Positions 45,120 through 53,338 are shown, counted from the stretch's first letter. The stretch is 62,086 bases of DNA from Chromatiaceae bacterium (GCA_025458165.1 JALOTB010000007.1:1-62086), one strand, 5' to 3'. Notes: generated by a model not told the origin, from the letters alone. Translations and numbers: made by a program.

Positions 45120-45995
45120 ATGAGCCGCGAGGCGCGCGACTGGGCGTGGACGCTGGAGGTGAGCCCGCCGCAGAAGCTCGTGGTCCTCGCACTCGCCGAG
45201 CACGCCGACGAGTTCGGCGACTGCTGGCCGTCCCTGACCCGCCTCAGTGACCTGACCGGGCTCGCGCGCAGCACGGTGACCGAGGCACTGGCGGCGCTGG
45301 AGTCTGCCCGATTGATCGACCGCCAGCGCGGCAGCAGCGGGCGGACGACACGCTACCGGCTGCTGATCGGGCCGGCGGCGCTTGGCGAGTCTCCAGCGGC
45401 ACGGCCCCCGCCGAGCGGCCGAGGTACGGCCGCTAGTCCGGGAGCCGGACTAGATAGTCCGCCACGCGGACCAGCCGGTAGTCCGCCTCCCGGTCTAGTC
45501 CGTCCCCCGGTAGTCCGCCCACCGGACCAGCCTAGTCCGGGCGGCGGACCAACTGGTCCGCCCGACGGACCAGCGGTAGTCCGCCCCGCGGACCCTAACC
45601 GTCAATTGAACCGTCATGAACCGTCAGTGAACCGCCGCCGGGCGGCGAGTCCGCCCAATCGCGCGGACGAGGAGCCGGGGCGCCGCGGCAAGGCGCGGCC
45701 GATCCCGCCCGGATGGCAGCCCGGCGAGCGGGTGTTCGCCTGGGCGGCGGGTCAGGGCCTGACCCGTGCCTGGGTGGCCGCTCAGGTCGCCGAATTCGTC
45801 GTGTACTGGAGCGACGCCGGCGAGGCCCGCCGGAGCTGGGACGCGACCTTCATGAACCGCCTGCGTGCCCTTCAGGCGCAGGCACCGAGAGGAGCGAACG
45901 ATGCGTCAGTTCAGCCACTGGCTGCGAAGGACTACCGAAGCGGGGCCACCCCGCTCGCCGACATCCCCTGGCTCAAGGCCGCTGCCGTCGGCTGA
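45120..45995 (+). CDS. O-like replication initiator with internal repeat array
   Basis: 291 aa. The N-terminal winged helix (LTRLSDLTGLARSTVTEALA and ALESARLIDRQRG) matches replication-protein O/MarR-like helix-turn-helix domains. A Pro/Gly-rich low-complexity middle (about 93-180, with many VRPP and SPPPG units) is encoded by the repeat array described separately. The C-terminal part (PPGWQPGERVFAWAAGQGLT, FVVYWSDAGEARRSWDATFM) resembles the DnaT-like/DnaA-N-like region of phage replication proteins. Position before a DnaC-like loader supports an initiator role, as for lambda O then P. Starts at ATG 45120. Confidence 0.78.
   Translation: MSREARDWAWTLEVSPPQKLVVLALAEHADEFGDCWPSLTRLSDLTGLARSTVTEALAALESARLIDRQRGSSGRTTRYRLLIGPAALGESPAARPPPSGRGTAASPGAGLDSPPRGPAGSPPPGLVRPPVVRPPDQPSPGGGPTGPPDGPAVVRPADPNRQLNRHEPSVNRRRAASPPNRADEEPGRRGKARPIPPGWQPGERVFAWAAGQGLTRAWVAAQVAEFVVYWSDAGEARRSWDATFMNRLRALQAQAPRGANDASVQPLAAKDYRSGATPLADIPWLKAAAVG
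45433..45634. repeat. Iteron-like repeat array inside the O-like gene, probable replication origin
   Basis: About eight copies of a roughly 19-bp unit, consensus TAGTCCGCCNNNCGGACCA, occupy 45433-45595: 45433, 45455, 45479, 45496 (shortened), 45511, 45533, 45554 and 45577 as start positions. The first is a perfect palindrome CTAGTCCGG/CCGGACTAG. A second set follows at 45597-45634: AACCGTCA three times (45597, 45609, 45619) plus AACCG at 45630, around a slightly AT-richer run. Repeats within the initiator gene followed by a distinct element is the lambda O/ori layout. Confidence 0.7.
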
Positions 45996-46659
45996 GGAGC
46001 TCGCTGCGGTCGGCCGGCGCGAGGTGGTGCGGCTCGCCGCCGAGCGGCGCGCCGCGCGCCAGGCGGAGCTCGAGCGCGCGCTCGGGCGCGCCGGGATCCC
46101 ACGCCGCTTCCAGGGGCGCGGCTTCGCCGACTACCGCGCGGCGGGCCCCGAGCAGCAGGCGGCGCTCGCGGTGTGCCGCGGCTACGCCGAGCGCTTCGAG
46201 GAGGCGCAGGCGCACGGGCGCTGCCTGCTCCTGGTCGGCGGCCCGGGCACCGGCAAGACCCATCTCGCCTGCGCCATCCTCGCCGCGGTGATTGGCGCCG
46301 GGCGCAGCGGGCTCTTCATCGCGGTGTCCGAGGCCCTGCGCCTGATCCGCGACGCCTACTCTCCGCGCGCCGCCCGCAGTGAGAGCGAGGCCTTCGCGCT
46401 GCTCACCGAGCCCGACCTCCTGGTGCTCGACGAGGTAGGGGTGGCGATCGGCGACGGCGAGAAGCGCCAGGCGATGCTGTTCGACGTGCTCAACGCCCGC
46501 TACGCCGCGCAGCGCCCGACGGTGCTGATCGGCAACCTCACCGCCGCCGAGCTCGGCGCGTATCTGGGCGAGCGGATCATGGACCGGCTGCTGGAGTCGG
46601 GCTCGGCGGTGGTGCCCTTCACCTGGGCGAGCCACCGGCGCGGGGGGCGCGATGTCTGA
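45901..46659 (+). CDS. DnaC/IstB-like helicase-loader ATPase
   Basis: 252 aa. A Walker A box LVGGPGTGKTHLACAIL at about residues 111-127, Walker B LLVLDEVGVAI and a sensor-like TVLIGNLTAAEL, then the arginine-finger area GERIMDRLLESGSAVVPFTW, match the DnaC family that loads the replicative helicase. An N-terminal helical region (about 30-85) would bind DnaB. ATG 45901 is supported by GAGAGGAG 6 nt upstream; the gene overlaps the O-like gene by 95 nt in another frame. The next ORF overlaps its stop. Confidence 0.85.
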   Translation: MRQFSHWLRRTTEAGPPRSPTSPGSRPLPSAEELAAVGRREVVRLAAERRAARQAELERALGRAGIPRRFQGRGFADYRAAGPEQQAALAVCRGYAERFEEAQAHGRCLLLVGGPGTGKTHLACAILAAVIGAGRSGLFIAVSEALRLIRDAYSPRAARSESEAFALLTEPDLLVLDEVGVAIGDGEKRQAMLFDVLNARYAAQRPTVLIGNLTAAELGAYLGERIMDRLLESGSAVVPFTWASHRRGGRDV

Positions 46660-46822
46660 GCTCGCCCGCCGGGTCGCCGCGGTGCTCGCCGAGCCGACGG
46701 CGGAGGACCGGCGGCGCGCGCTGGCGCGCATCCCGCCGCACCTGCGCGCGGACGTCGAGGCCCAGGTCCGCCGCCTGTGGCCGCAGCGCCCGGCCCCGCG
46801 CAAGCGGGAGGACGCGCGATGA
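46652..46822 (+). CDS. Small phage-type ORF, unknown
   Basis: 56 aa: MSELARRVAAVLAEPTAEDR followed by RRALARIPPHLRADVEAQV and a basic tail. Its ATG overlaps the loader stop by 8 nt and its stop overlaps the next start (ATGA), the typical packing of phage early genes. Small proteins with the same beginning and RIPPHLR segment occur in similar elements, as far as I remember; no function is known to me. Confidence 0.55.
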   Translation: MSELARRVAAVLAEPTAEDRRRALARIPPHLRADVEAQVRRLWPQRPAPRKREDAR

Positions 46823-47214
46823 GCCGGCGGCCCGACCGACGCTGGGCGACAGCGCCCGAGCCGCACCGGCTCTATCTGAGCCCGTTCGCCACCCGCTGGC
46901 TCGACCAGTTGCGCGGACGCGGGGAGTGGGTCCTCCAGTCCACGGCCCGGTCCAAGCATGCTATCGACTCCAAGACCCTCGCCTGGGCGGTCCCGGAAGC
47001 GGGGGCGGGTTGGCGGCGCCACGACCTGCGGCGCACCGCGGCCACCCTGTTGGGCGAGGCGGGTGTGGCCGGGGACGTGATTGAGCGGTGCCTGAACCAC
47101 CGGGAGCCGAACAAGGTCCGGCGGACCTATCAGCGCCAGGAGATGATCGAGGACCAGCGGCAGGCGGGGGCGACCTTGGGAAATCGGTTGGAGGAGATTC
47201 TGTGTCTGACTTGA
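46819..47214 (+). pseudogene. Truncated second integrase: C-terminal catalytic fragment
   Basis: 131 aa in frame. From about residue 14 it is the C-terminal half of a tyrosine recombinase: HRLYLSPFATRWLDQLRG, the His-x-x-Arg box WRRHDLRRTAATLLGEAGVA, the region GDVIERCLNHREPNKVRRTY with Tyr as nucleophile, and a tail MIEDQRQAGATLGNRLEEI. The N-terminal arm and core-binding domains and the first catalytic Arg are missing. The first 13 residues (MSRRPDRRWATAP) seem to be the start of a phage early gene, so a deletion fused the two. Not a functional integrase. Confidence 0.8.
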
Positions 47215-47717
47215 ACTTCCCGGGCCCCTTCCCCCTGGCGGACTCCCTGCCCGAGGCGGGCGTTTACCTATGGACCGTCCGGCAGACGGACGGCTCCCAT
47301 CTGATCCACTACGTCGGGGAGCCCGCGGACTGCGCGAGGCGGCAGACTGAGCACTTTGCTCAGGTTCTCGGCGGGAACTACGGAATCCTCGATGCCGAGC
47401 AGGCGCGGGCCGGACGGCTCGTCTGGACCTGGCCCGGGCTGTAGCGGGACCGCTCGCTCCCCCGGCTCCTCGACGCCTACCCGACCCTTGGCGCGAGGGA
47501 GTACCTGGCGGCCATCGACCTGTTCTTCGCCCCGGTGCACGACAAGCCGTTGCGTAAACACGTGGAGGGGTGGATCGCCTATCACCTGCGGACCTGCGGA
47601 GCGCCCCACCTGTACCCACGCGACAACCGGGCGGGCCGGTCGAAGACGCTGCGGGTCGAACTCAGTGTCACCGCCCCGGCGCGTATCCTCGGGCTCGCGG
47701 AGACGATCCGTGGCTGA
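47202..47717 (+). pseudogene. GIY-YIG-like nuclease gene interrupted by an in-frame TAG
   Basis: GTG 47202 follows GGAGGAG by 5 nt and opens SDLNFPGPFPLADSLPEAGV then GVYLWTVRQTDG and IHYVGEPADCARRQTEHFAQ, the GIY and YIG motifs with the following Arg and a helix. TAG at 47442-47444 stops it after 80 codons. The frame continues cleanly for 90 more codons (LPRLLDAYPTLGAREYLAA, HVEGWIAYHLRTCGAPHLYP, LRVELSVTAPARILGL) to TGA 47715. The TAG could be a mutated TGG Trp codon. It is recorded as a pseudogene; a readthrough product of 170 residues cannot be excluded. Confidence 0.7.
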
Positions 47718-47922
47718 GCTGACCTGGCTAGTCGGCCCCGTGGATCGGATGACGCTCGTCCTCCAGGCGCTCCTGACCGGGTGGCCGCAGCGGCGGCTCG
47801 GGCGGATCGTGGGCGACCTGGAGGGAAACGTCGCCCACCAGGTGGAGCTGCGTCCGGGCGAGGCCGAACTTTTGGAAGGGGTGGTCTGGATCGGCCACCC
47901 GCCGGAAGCTGCGCTACAGTAG
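47710..47922 (+). CDS. Hypothetical protein
   Basis: 70 aa from GTG 47710, overlapping the end of the GIY-YIG-like frame. VAELTWLVGPVDRMTLVLQA, LLTGWPQRRLGRIVGDLEG and VAHQVELRPGEAELLEGVVW give a small alpha/beta protein I cannot assign. Its coupling to the interrupted gene suggests they were one unit. Whether it is still made is uncertain. Confidence 0.5.
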   Translation: MAELTWLVGPVDRMTLVLQALLTGWPQRRLGRIVGDLEGNVAHQVELRPGEAELLEGVVWIGHPPEAALQ

Positions 47923-48024
47923 GCCGGTCGCGACCGCGTGAATTTACAGTAATACAATGTACGCTGTAAAGGTAGCGACCCGAGCGGCTCTACCGCGCTG
48001 ATGATTTCCTAACGGGGTCGGCTT

Positions 48025-48666
48025 ATGCCAAAGAGCAAGCGATTGTTAATAACTCTGCCGGAATATGAGCGGATATTTCGGGTTATTCATGGTGCTCTAA
48101 AAAATGAGCAAGGCGACCCGGCCAAAGCGTGCCTATTTTTTGGAATTATTGGCGCTCGAATTTTGCAGACCCATTACAAGCTGAATGCCGTTCCTTTAGT
48201 CGGACACGCAATCTACAGGCTATCAGCGACTGAGGACCTTCTAGGTCTCGGAGTCTCGGGTGAGCACGGCGTTACATCAACGGAGGAAGGCTTTCATTGC
48301 TGGGTGCTATGCGAAGACTGGAGCATTGACTTTCACGCCCCCCTCTTTCCGGAAATGCTTTCAAATTCCGGAGCACGGTATTCTGTGCCGCGCCAAATGT
48401 TCCAGAAGCCTATTGCTAGAATGTCACAGTCCGCGGACGATTTGACCACCGTAGGAAGCTTTATTTACGGCTACAACGAAGAGCTAACCAGATACTCGAT
48501 AGCTCAGTTTTATTCGCTCCAGGCGCACAACGATATTGAGGATATTTGCACTCAATGGTTCAACCGAAATCCGCAGAAAATGCAGCAGCATTTGCTCATC
48601 GGAGATCAAAACGGAAACGTAAACCACGTGCCGTTATCTCCTCTCAAGGTGACCGGCGCTTGGTAG
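48025..48666 (+). CDS. DUF2026-like protein
   Basis: 213 aa. KSKRLLITLPEYERIFRVIH, ARILQTHYKLNAVPLVGHAI and FHCWVLCEDWSIDFHAPLFP fit the DUF2026 family as I remember it; the His/Trp/Asp cluster in HCWV...WSIDFHAP is suggestive of a papain- or transglutaminase-like site (the nearby CLFFG gives Cys), but that is inference. The gene is visibly less GC-rich than its neighbours, with many TTT, ATT and TTG codons, which points to recent transfer. Upstream the spacer 47923-48024 is AT-rich. It is convergent with the defence operon. Confidence 0.65.
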   Translation: MPKSKRLLITLPEYERIFRVIHGALKNEQGDPAKACLFFGIIGARILQTHYKLNAVPLVGHAIYRLSATEDLLGLGVSGEHGVTSTEEGFHCWVLCEDWSIDFHAPLFPEMLSNSGARYSVPRQMFQKPIARMSQSADDLTTVGSFIYGYNEELTRYSIAQFYSLQAHNDIEDICTQWFNRNPQKMQQHLLIGDQNGNVNHVPLSPLKVTGAW

Positions 48667-48927
48667 ATTGGCGCTACCACGATTTGGAATAGACCACACG
48701 GACGCTTGAAACCGGCAAGCCAGCACCCCGAGGAAGGTCGAGCACTCGCGGTTCCAGATAAGGACTTACTAGCGCGGAAAGCGGCGACCATTCGAAACTA
48801 AAACCCCCGGCTTCAGGTCGAGATAATCAAACTATTTCTTCCGCGCCTCTGGAGGAAAAAAGCGCTGTTGGTACCAGACCGGAACGTGATGATTTCTCCT
48901 GTATCGACCCATGCCCGAGTGCGCCTT

Positions 48928-51606
48928 CTATCGCCATCCTTGTGAAAGACACCGCTTTCGCTCCTCTGAATCAAGCACCTGCGAGCAGGACTCCCAGTCC
49001 ACTTTCGCAACCGTGTGGTATCTCAGCTCAAAGGGATGCTTGCGGGGGACGGCGTCGATCGTCGCCTTGGCTCTTGCGACTTCCCCGAGCGCGACGTCGA
49101 TCCAAACATCCTCAAGGATGTCGGGGATCTGGCCGAAGAGGCTCGCGATGTTCTCCAGGCGTGCCGACAGAAGCTCGTGCACGCGGTCCTCGACGGACTC
49201 CGCGTAGCGCATGTTGTAGATATCGACCGTGTCGCGGAGCTGGCCGATGCGCTGGATGCGGCCCTTGCGCTGCTCCAGGCGGGACGGGTTCCAGGGCAGG
49301 TCGAGGTTGATCAGGGTCCCGAGACGCTGGAGGTTCAGCCCCTCCGAGGCGGCATCGGTTCCGATGAGTACGCGGATCTCCCCCTTCCGGACACGCTCTT
49401 TGAGCAAATCCCGCTGGGTGCGGGTGAACACGCCGTTGTGCATGACGCCGGAGCGTTGTGCCCCGGCGTAGATCCCGATCTCCTCGTCGGGCATCTCCGC
49501 GGTCAACTGCTCGGCGAGCCAGTAAACAGAGTCGCAGTACTGGCTGAAGATGATGCAGCCCAGTTCCCGCCAGCCCCTGTCGAGGAGCTGCTCACGAACG
49601 ATGTGGTACTTCGGGTCGCGCTCCTGGTTGGCTTCCAGCGCCCTCAGAAATCGCTGCAAGACCGCCCGCTCCTGACCGGTGAGAGTGCGGAGCTGGTTGA
49701 CCGAGTCCTCGTCGTCTTCCTCGTCGTCGAGGTCCGTCCACTGCGCGAGGATCTTCTCGACCGTCTTACGCCCTGCCTCCATCGTGCTCCCAACACGTCG
49801 CAACAGCAGGGTGCGGAAGAAGCCGGACTTGGCCCGCTCGGCGAGCAACCGGCAGAACTCCTCGGCGAGGCGGTAGGCGTCCTCCAGGAACGGGGGGAGC
49901 GTGATCGCGTCCTCGTCCCGCTCGCCGTGGAGGCGCACGTCGACAGGCTTCAGGAATGGCTCGCCCGTCTCCGAGTCGATGGTCGTCTCCAGGTACTCAC
50001 GGGTACGCAGCACAATGTGGCGGATGAAGGGATTCGACTGCTCGATGAAGCGCGGGAAGATGCGGCGGATGCGAGCCCGGTCCGGTGGACGTAGGCGGTC
50101 GTAGCTCCCGCCGGGTGCGATGGCGTCTTCATCCGCCATCCCCAGCGAACGGCGCAAGGTGCTGTAGTCTGGCCCCTCGCTTGCTGGGGGCAGGGGATTA
50201 CGCATCCAGCCCCACATGTCGATCTCGTCCGTGGCGGCTTCCCCGTCGCCCAGCAACAGCCCGAGGGCGTGCCGCGGCCTCCTCCACTGGCTGCCGTAGC
50301 CACCAAGGACGGCGTCGGAGCCCCGGGACAGGGCGTCCAGAAGGTCCCACGCCTCGATCGGGTGTAGCTGCACCGGCGTCGCCGTAGCCAGGAGCAGGCT
50401 CCGGGTCCGGGGCGAGATCTCCCAGAGGAAGCGCAGCAGGTTGTTCGGCTCGGGCGGGTCATATTGCCTGCCTGGGCCGAGGTTGCGGCGACGGGCTCGG
50501 TGTGCCTCGTCCAGGATCACGCACTCGTAGTCCGCATTGACGAGCCAGTCCTTGATCTCAGAGCCGGAGATGATGAGACCCGTCGAGACAATGCCGACCC
50601 TCCTCGGGCATTTGCGGATCGCCTCCGGACCAGTGCTCGGGTACTCAATACCGTTCTCATCGACCCAGTTTCGACCGTTCCAGACAGCCGACGGCATGTC
50701 GAGCAGCGTCTCCAGCTCGCTCTGCCACTGCCAGATGAGCGGCTTCGGAGCCAGGACCAGAACCGGCTTCTCCCCGGAGAGGGCCATGAGCTGCGCCGCC
50801 ATCGCGAGCTGGATGGTCTTGCCGAGCCCGACCTGGTCCGCCAAGACGAAGCGCGCCCCGTGCGCACCCAGGTGCGCATCGAACGCAAGCTTGACGAAGT
50901 GCTTCTGGTGTTCCCAGAGGCCGACCTCCTTGCGATAGACCGGGGCCTCGATGACCGGGGCGGCGGGGTCCGGATGTTGCCGCCAGTCGTTGAGCCCGGG
51001 GATGACCCTGCGCGCCGCGAGCCGCTTGATGTCCTGCACGACGGCATCGGACAGCTCGACGGCGAACGGCGAATGCCAGAGGGAATCGAACTCCTCTTGG
51101 ACCCACCGGACGGCCTCGTCGGAGTCGTCCTCCCACAGCAGCTCGTAGTTCAGCCGCCAGGCGGTGAGCGACTCGTTGACACTGCCGAGGAAGGCCGTGC
51201 GCCGCCCATCGGCCAGGGTGATCACGCCCGCCTTGCCATGGATGAGGCCGAATAGGGTGTCGGGCATCACCCTGACCTGGAGCTTGCCGCTGGTCAGGAA
51301 GTCGTAAAGCCGCTGGAACCGCGGTTTCGCCGCATCGGGGAGCTTCTCCGGCTCCGCGTCGCACCACTCCCGGCGCATGGCAGCCTGGGCGGCCTTCTTG
51401 GCGGTTTCGACGTCCTTGGCATCGATGACAGAGTTGCAGACCAACCGGACGCATCCCGCCACCGACTCCAGCTCTTCCCCAGCCACTTCGAGGACCGATG
51501 AGGAGAAGAACCCAGCGATTCGGTCGTAGCCCTGGGCCCCCCGCAGGCGCTCCGCCAGAAAGCTATGGTCGAGCCGATGTCCGCGGGACGAAAATCGATT
51601 GACCAT
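48928..51606 (-). CDS. Phospholipase D-like SNF2-type helicase of an antiphage operon
   Basis: 892 aa. The N-terminal third has a PLD-type nuclease region: HGKAGVITLADGRRTAFLGS with a His-x-Lys and following GSVNES. From about 215 the SNF2 helicase begins: Walker A LADQVGLGKTIQLAM, DEAH box VILDEAHRARR, STGLIISGSEI, LLATATPVQLHP, and the C-lobe with GTDAASEGLNLQRLGTLINL and RLEQRKGRIQRIGQL. This matches the PLD-helicase annotated as an anti-phage component. Last gene of the leftward operon. A gap of 39 bp separates it from the HIRAN gene. The C-terminal lobe ends after VDWESCSQVLDSE. Confidence 0.87.
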   Translation of the reverse strand: MVNRFSSRGHRLDHSFLAERLRGAQGYDRIAGFFSSSVLEVAGEELESVAGCVRLVCNSVIDAKDVETAKKAAQAAMRREWCDAEPEKLPDAAKPRFQRLYDFLTSGKLQVRVMPDTLFGLIHGKAGVITLADGRRTAFLGSVNESLTAWRLNYELLWEDDSDEAVRWVQEEFDSLWHSPFAVELSDAVVQDIKRLAARRVIPGLNDWRQHPDPAAPVIEAPVYRKEVGLWEHQKHFVKLAFDAHLGAHGARFVLADQVGLGKTIQLAMAAQLMALSGEKPVLVLAPKPLIWQWQSELETLLDMPSAVWNGRNWVDENGIEYPSTGPEAIRKCPRRVGIVSTGLIISGSEIKDWLVNADYECVILDEAHRARRRNLGPGRQYDPPEPNNLLRFLWEISPRTRSLLLATATPVQLHPIEAWDLLDALSRGSDAVLGGYGSQWRRPRHALGLLLGDGEAATDEIDMWGWMRNPLPPASEGPDYSTLRRSLGMADEDAIAPGGSYDRLRPPDRARIRRIFPRFIEQSNPFIRHIVLRTREYLETTIDSETGEPFLKPVDVRLHGERDEDAITLPPFLEDAYRLAEEFCRLLAERAKSGFFRTLLLRRVGSTMEAGRKTVEKILAQWTDLDDEEDDEDSVNQLRTLTGQERAVLQRFLRALEANQERDPKYHIVREQLLDRGWRELGCIIFSQYCDSVYWLAEQLTAEMPDEEIGIYAGAQRSGVMHNGVFTRTQRDLLKERVRKGEIRVLIGTDAASEGLNLQRLGTLINLDLPWNPSRLEQRKGRIQRIGQLRDTVDIYNMRYAESVEDRVHELLSARLENIASLFGQIPDILEDVWIDVALGEVARAKATIDAVPRKHPFELRYHTVAKVDWESCSQVLDSEERKRCLSQGWR

Positions 51607-51645
51607 GCCGACAATGGGGCCTATCCGCTGACTCTAGGCGGCGTC

Positions 51646-52425
51646 CTATTGAATCCGTGCGTCGCTCGGGTCGGCGCCCTTCTGCGGCAGCTTCTTCTTG
51701 GACTGCCTCATGGGTTCGAACTCCGGACCCGCGCATGAGACAAAGCCTTCCGGCCAGGGCGCTGTAAGCCGACATCTCAGGCGGTAGTGAAGCGGCGCGT
51801 CCAGGTTGACTGCGTCGACGTAGACCGTAACCGCTGTCGGCCCCACGCCTGTTAGCAGCCGCCCAATGTCCGCTGAATAGTATCGAGGCACATAGCCAAC
51901 TAAGCGCACCGGGTCGTCCGTGCGCAGCATCAGTGCCATCGCGTCTACATCGTTTTGTTCATCACGCATCAGATAAAGTCGGTCACCAATTCCAAGGTGA
52001 TCGAGTGCCCTCTGACACTCTTCGGCCAGGTGCCGAAGGCCGCGGGAAAAAAAGCGAATCTCGTAGCGGCGATCCTCCGTAGGCTCCGGACAAGCAATGA
52101 GCTCCAGTCGGTCCGTCGCCCGCAACCCGCCGGTGCGCGTCAACTCTTCGAAAGCGTCAGCATGACTTAGGCCGAGCCACTTCATGTAACGGCTATACTC
52201 GGGCCTCGCTTTCGGCAAGACGCGGTTAGCGAACAGTGGAAACAACTCGTAAGAAACATATTCCGCGTCTAAGTCCCTTAGGCGGCCGAACGCCTCAAAA
52301 CCGGGTACCTCTTGGCAGCCCCGCGTATAAACGAAGCGATACTGGCCGTTTTCCAATGATAGCCGCGCTACCGGTGTCCACCGGCGAGACCTCTGATCCT
52401 GCATAGCGACAAATAGCTGGCTCAT
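51646..52425 (-). CDS. HIRAN-domain protein
   Basis: 259 aa. The C-terminal half contains GLRHLAEECQRALDHLGIGD, RLYLMRDEQNDVDAMALMLR and VRLVGYVPRYYSADIGRLL, which is the HIRAN pattern (a beta-fold that grips DNA 3' ends in HLTF/Rad5 and occurs alone in bacteria). The N-terminal 110 residues (FVAMQDQRSRRWTPVARLSL, YVSYELFPLFANRVLP) look like the HipA-N1/antitoxin-style beta domain seen with kinase partners. Together with the next gene upstream it forms a tight pair (7 bp gap). Composition is lower in GC than the helicase. Exact partner role is inferred. Confidence 0.72.
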   Translation of the reverse strand: MSQLFVAMQDQRSRRWTPVARLSLENGQYRFVYTRGCQEVPGFEAFGRLRDLDAEYVSYELFPLFANRVLPKARPEYSRYMKWLGLSHADAFEELTRTGGLRATDRLELIACPEPTEDRRYEIRFFSRGLRHLAEECQRALDHLGIGDRLYLMRDEQNDVDAMALMLRTDDPVRLVGYVPRYYSADIGRLLTGVGPTAVTVYVDAVNLDAPLHYRLRCRLTAPWPEGFVSCAGPEFEPMRQSKKKLPQKGADPSDARIQ

Positions 52426-52432
52426 TTCTCTT

Positions 52433-53338
52433 TCACTCCGACCCGAGTAGACGTTTTCGATTCGCCTGCATTATTGCGATGGCGAAATCTCCCGCTGGTT
52501 TGCTCATGACGTCCAGTGGCACACGTCGCACGATCTCTTCCAACGTTACCAAACTCAACTGTCGAAGCCTGTCGAGCCAATAATTCGCAGCGGCAGCACT
52601 TAATGAGGCCCCTTCCGCGAACGCATCGAGTGTCGTCATTGGCACATTGCTGGTCTGACTCTTGTAAAGTCCGGACTTCGCCCTACAAACGTAGCTTGTT
52701 ACGTTCCGGCCCGCATCTTTGGTCGTAAGCCGTTCGATCCGAAGGGCGTCCGTCTCGTTGCGGCCTAGGCTCGATGCATGGTCAAAGGTCGGCGCGAGCG
52801 TGAGACCACCCTCCGGTAGCTTGATTAGGCCCCAGTTCTCGTGGTGCCGGTCCTGATTGCCGATCAGCGCATCCAAAAGCAGATAGCCAAGAAAGACGCC
52901 GACAGCATTCGTCACCTCGGGGGGCCGAACCCAACCTAGCGGCGTGCCAATTCTTGGAGTCCGCAGCACCGCGACGACTCGCGTCAGGGTGTGTTGACTG
53001 GCGCGAAAGCGCTTCCTCTCTTCATATTCCGGAACCACTTTCGCCAACAACTCGTTGCCGTGAATCAAGCGTCCGTCATCGGGCACGAACATCGGCGATA
53101 CGACACCCACGCGTCCGTTGAACATCGCCAGTTCGTATTCGGCATGGGGTAGACCGAGCCCGCGAGCTACCTCGCAAGCAACCTTTTCGGCCCAGTGCTC
53201 GCCGCTTCCAGGATAGCCCTCCTTGAACAGAGTCAGAGCCCCGTCCGCAGCACGAAACCAAAATTTCGCCTTAGACCCCAGCTGCTCCAACTGGGACAAC
53301 GGCTCGGGCGGGACCTCGACAATCTTGTACTGCATCAA
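52433..53338 (-). CDS. HipA-like Ser/Thr kinase
   Basis: 301 aa, short for HipA, fitting the compact HipA_2/CtkA-like branch. The catalytic loop IGNQDRHHENWGLI (Asp 163, Asn 168) and the Mg-binding segment APTFDHASSLG (Asp 186) are visible, with a kinase-like start (KAKFWFRAADGALTLFKEGY, Lys in the P-loop region) and ARGLGLPHAEYELAMFNGR. HipA kinases phosphorylate translation factors and cause growth arrest; targets here are unknown. It lies inside the defence operon between methyltransferase and helicase, 7 bp upstream of the HIRAN gene. ATG 53338 and 53335 are both possible starts. Confidence 0.8.
   Translation of the reverse strand: MMQYKIVEVPPEPLSQLEQLGSKAKFWFRAADGALTLFKEGYPGSGEHWAEKVACEVARGLGLPHAEYELAMFNGRVGVVSPMFVPDDGRLIHGNELLAKVVPEYEERKRFRASQHTLTRVVAVLRTPRIGTPLGWVRPPEVTNAVGVFLGYLLLDALIGNQDRHHENWGLIKLPEGGLTLAPTFDHASSLGRNETDALRIERLTTKDAGRNVTSYVCRAKSGLYKSQTSNVPMTTLDAFAEGASLSAAAANYWLDRLRQLSLVTLEEIVRRVPLDVMSKPAGDFAIAIMQANRKRLLGSE

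Larger units (their letters stand above)
41898..47214. mobile_element. Left part of a genomic island: lambdoid-type prophage remnant
   Basis: From tRNA-Pro rightward the block contains integrase, excisionase-like gene, CI-like repressor, Cro-like gene, XRE regulator, O-like initiator with internal repeats, DnaC-like loader, a small ORF and a truncated second integrase. No terminase, capsid, tail or lysis gene is present, so it is a remnant or a minimal integrative element. The right-hand attachment site was not found by eye, and the island likely continues past the window (TraF-like gene at the right edge). The right boundary given is only the end of the phage-type genes. Confidence 0.75.

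Noticed and set aside
45433..45634. CRISPR array
   Set aside because: Units are about 19 bp with 0-6 bp between them, palindromic, and inside a coding gene; there are no 30-bp-class unique spacers and no cas genes.
47442..47444. Programmed readthrough of the GIY-YIG-like gene
   Set aside because: No stimulatory hairpin or known context was apparent after the TAG; kept as pseudogene with doubt.
47520..47540. Right attachment site of the tRNA-Pro element
   Set aside because: Only an 8-base match (CGCCCCGG-type) to the tRNA 3' end was visible, which is expected by chance in this GC-rich DNA.
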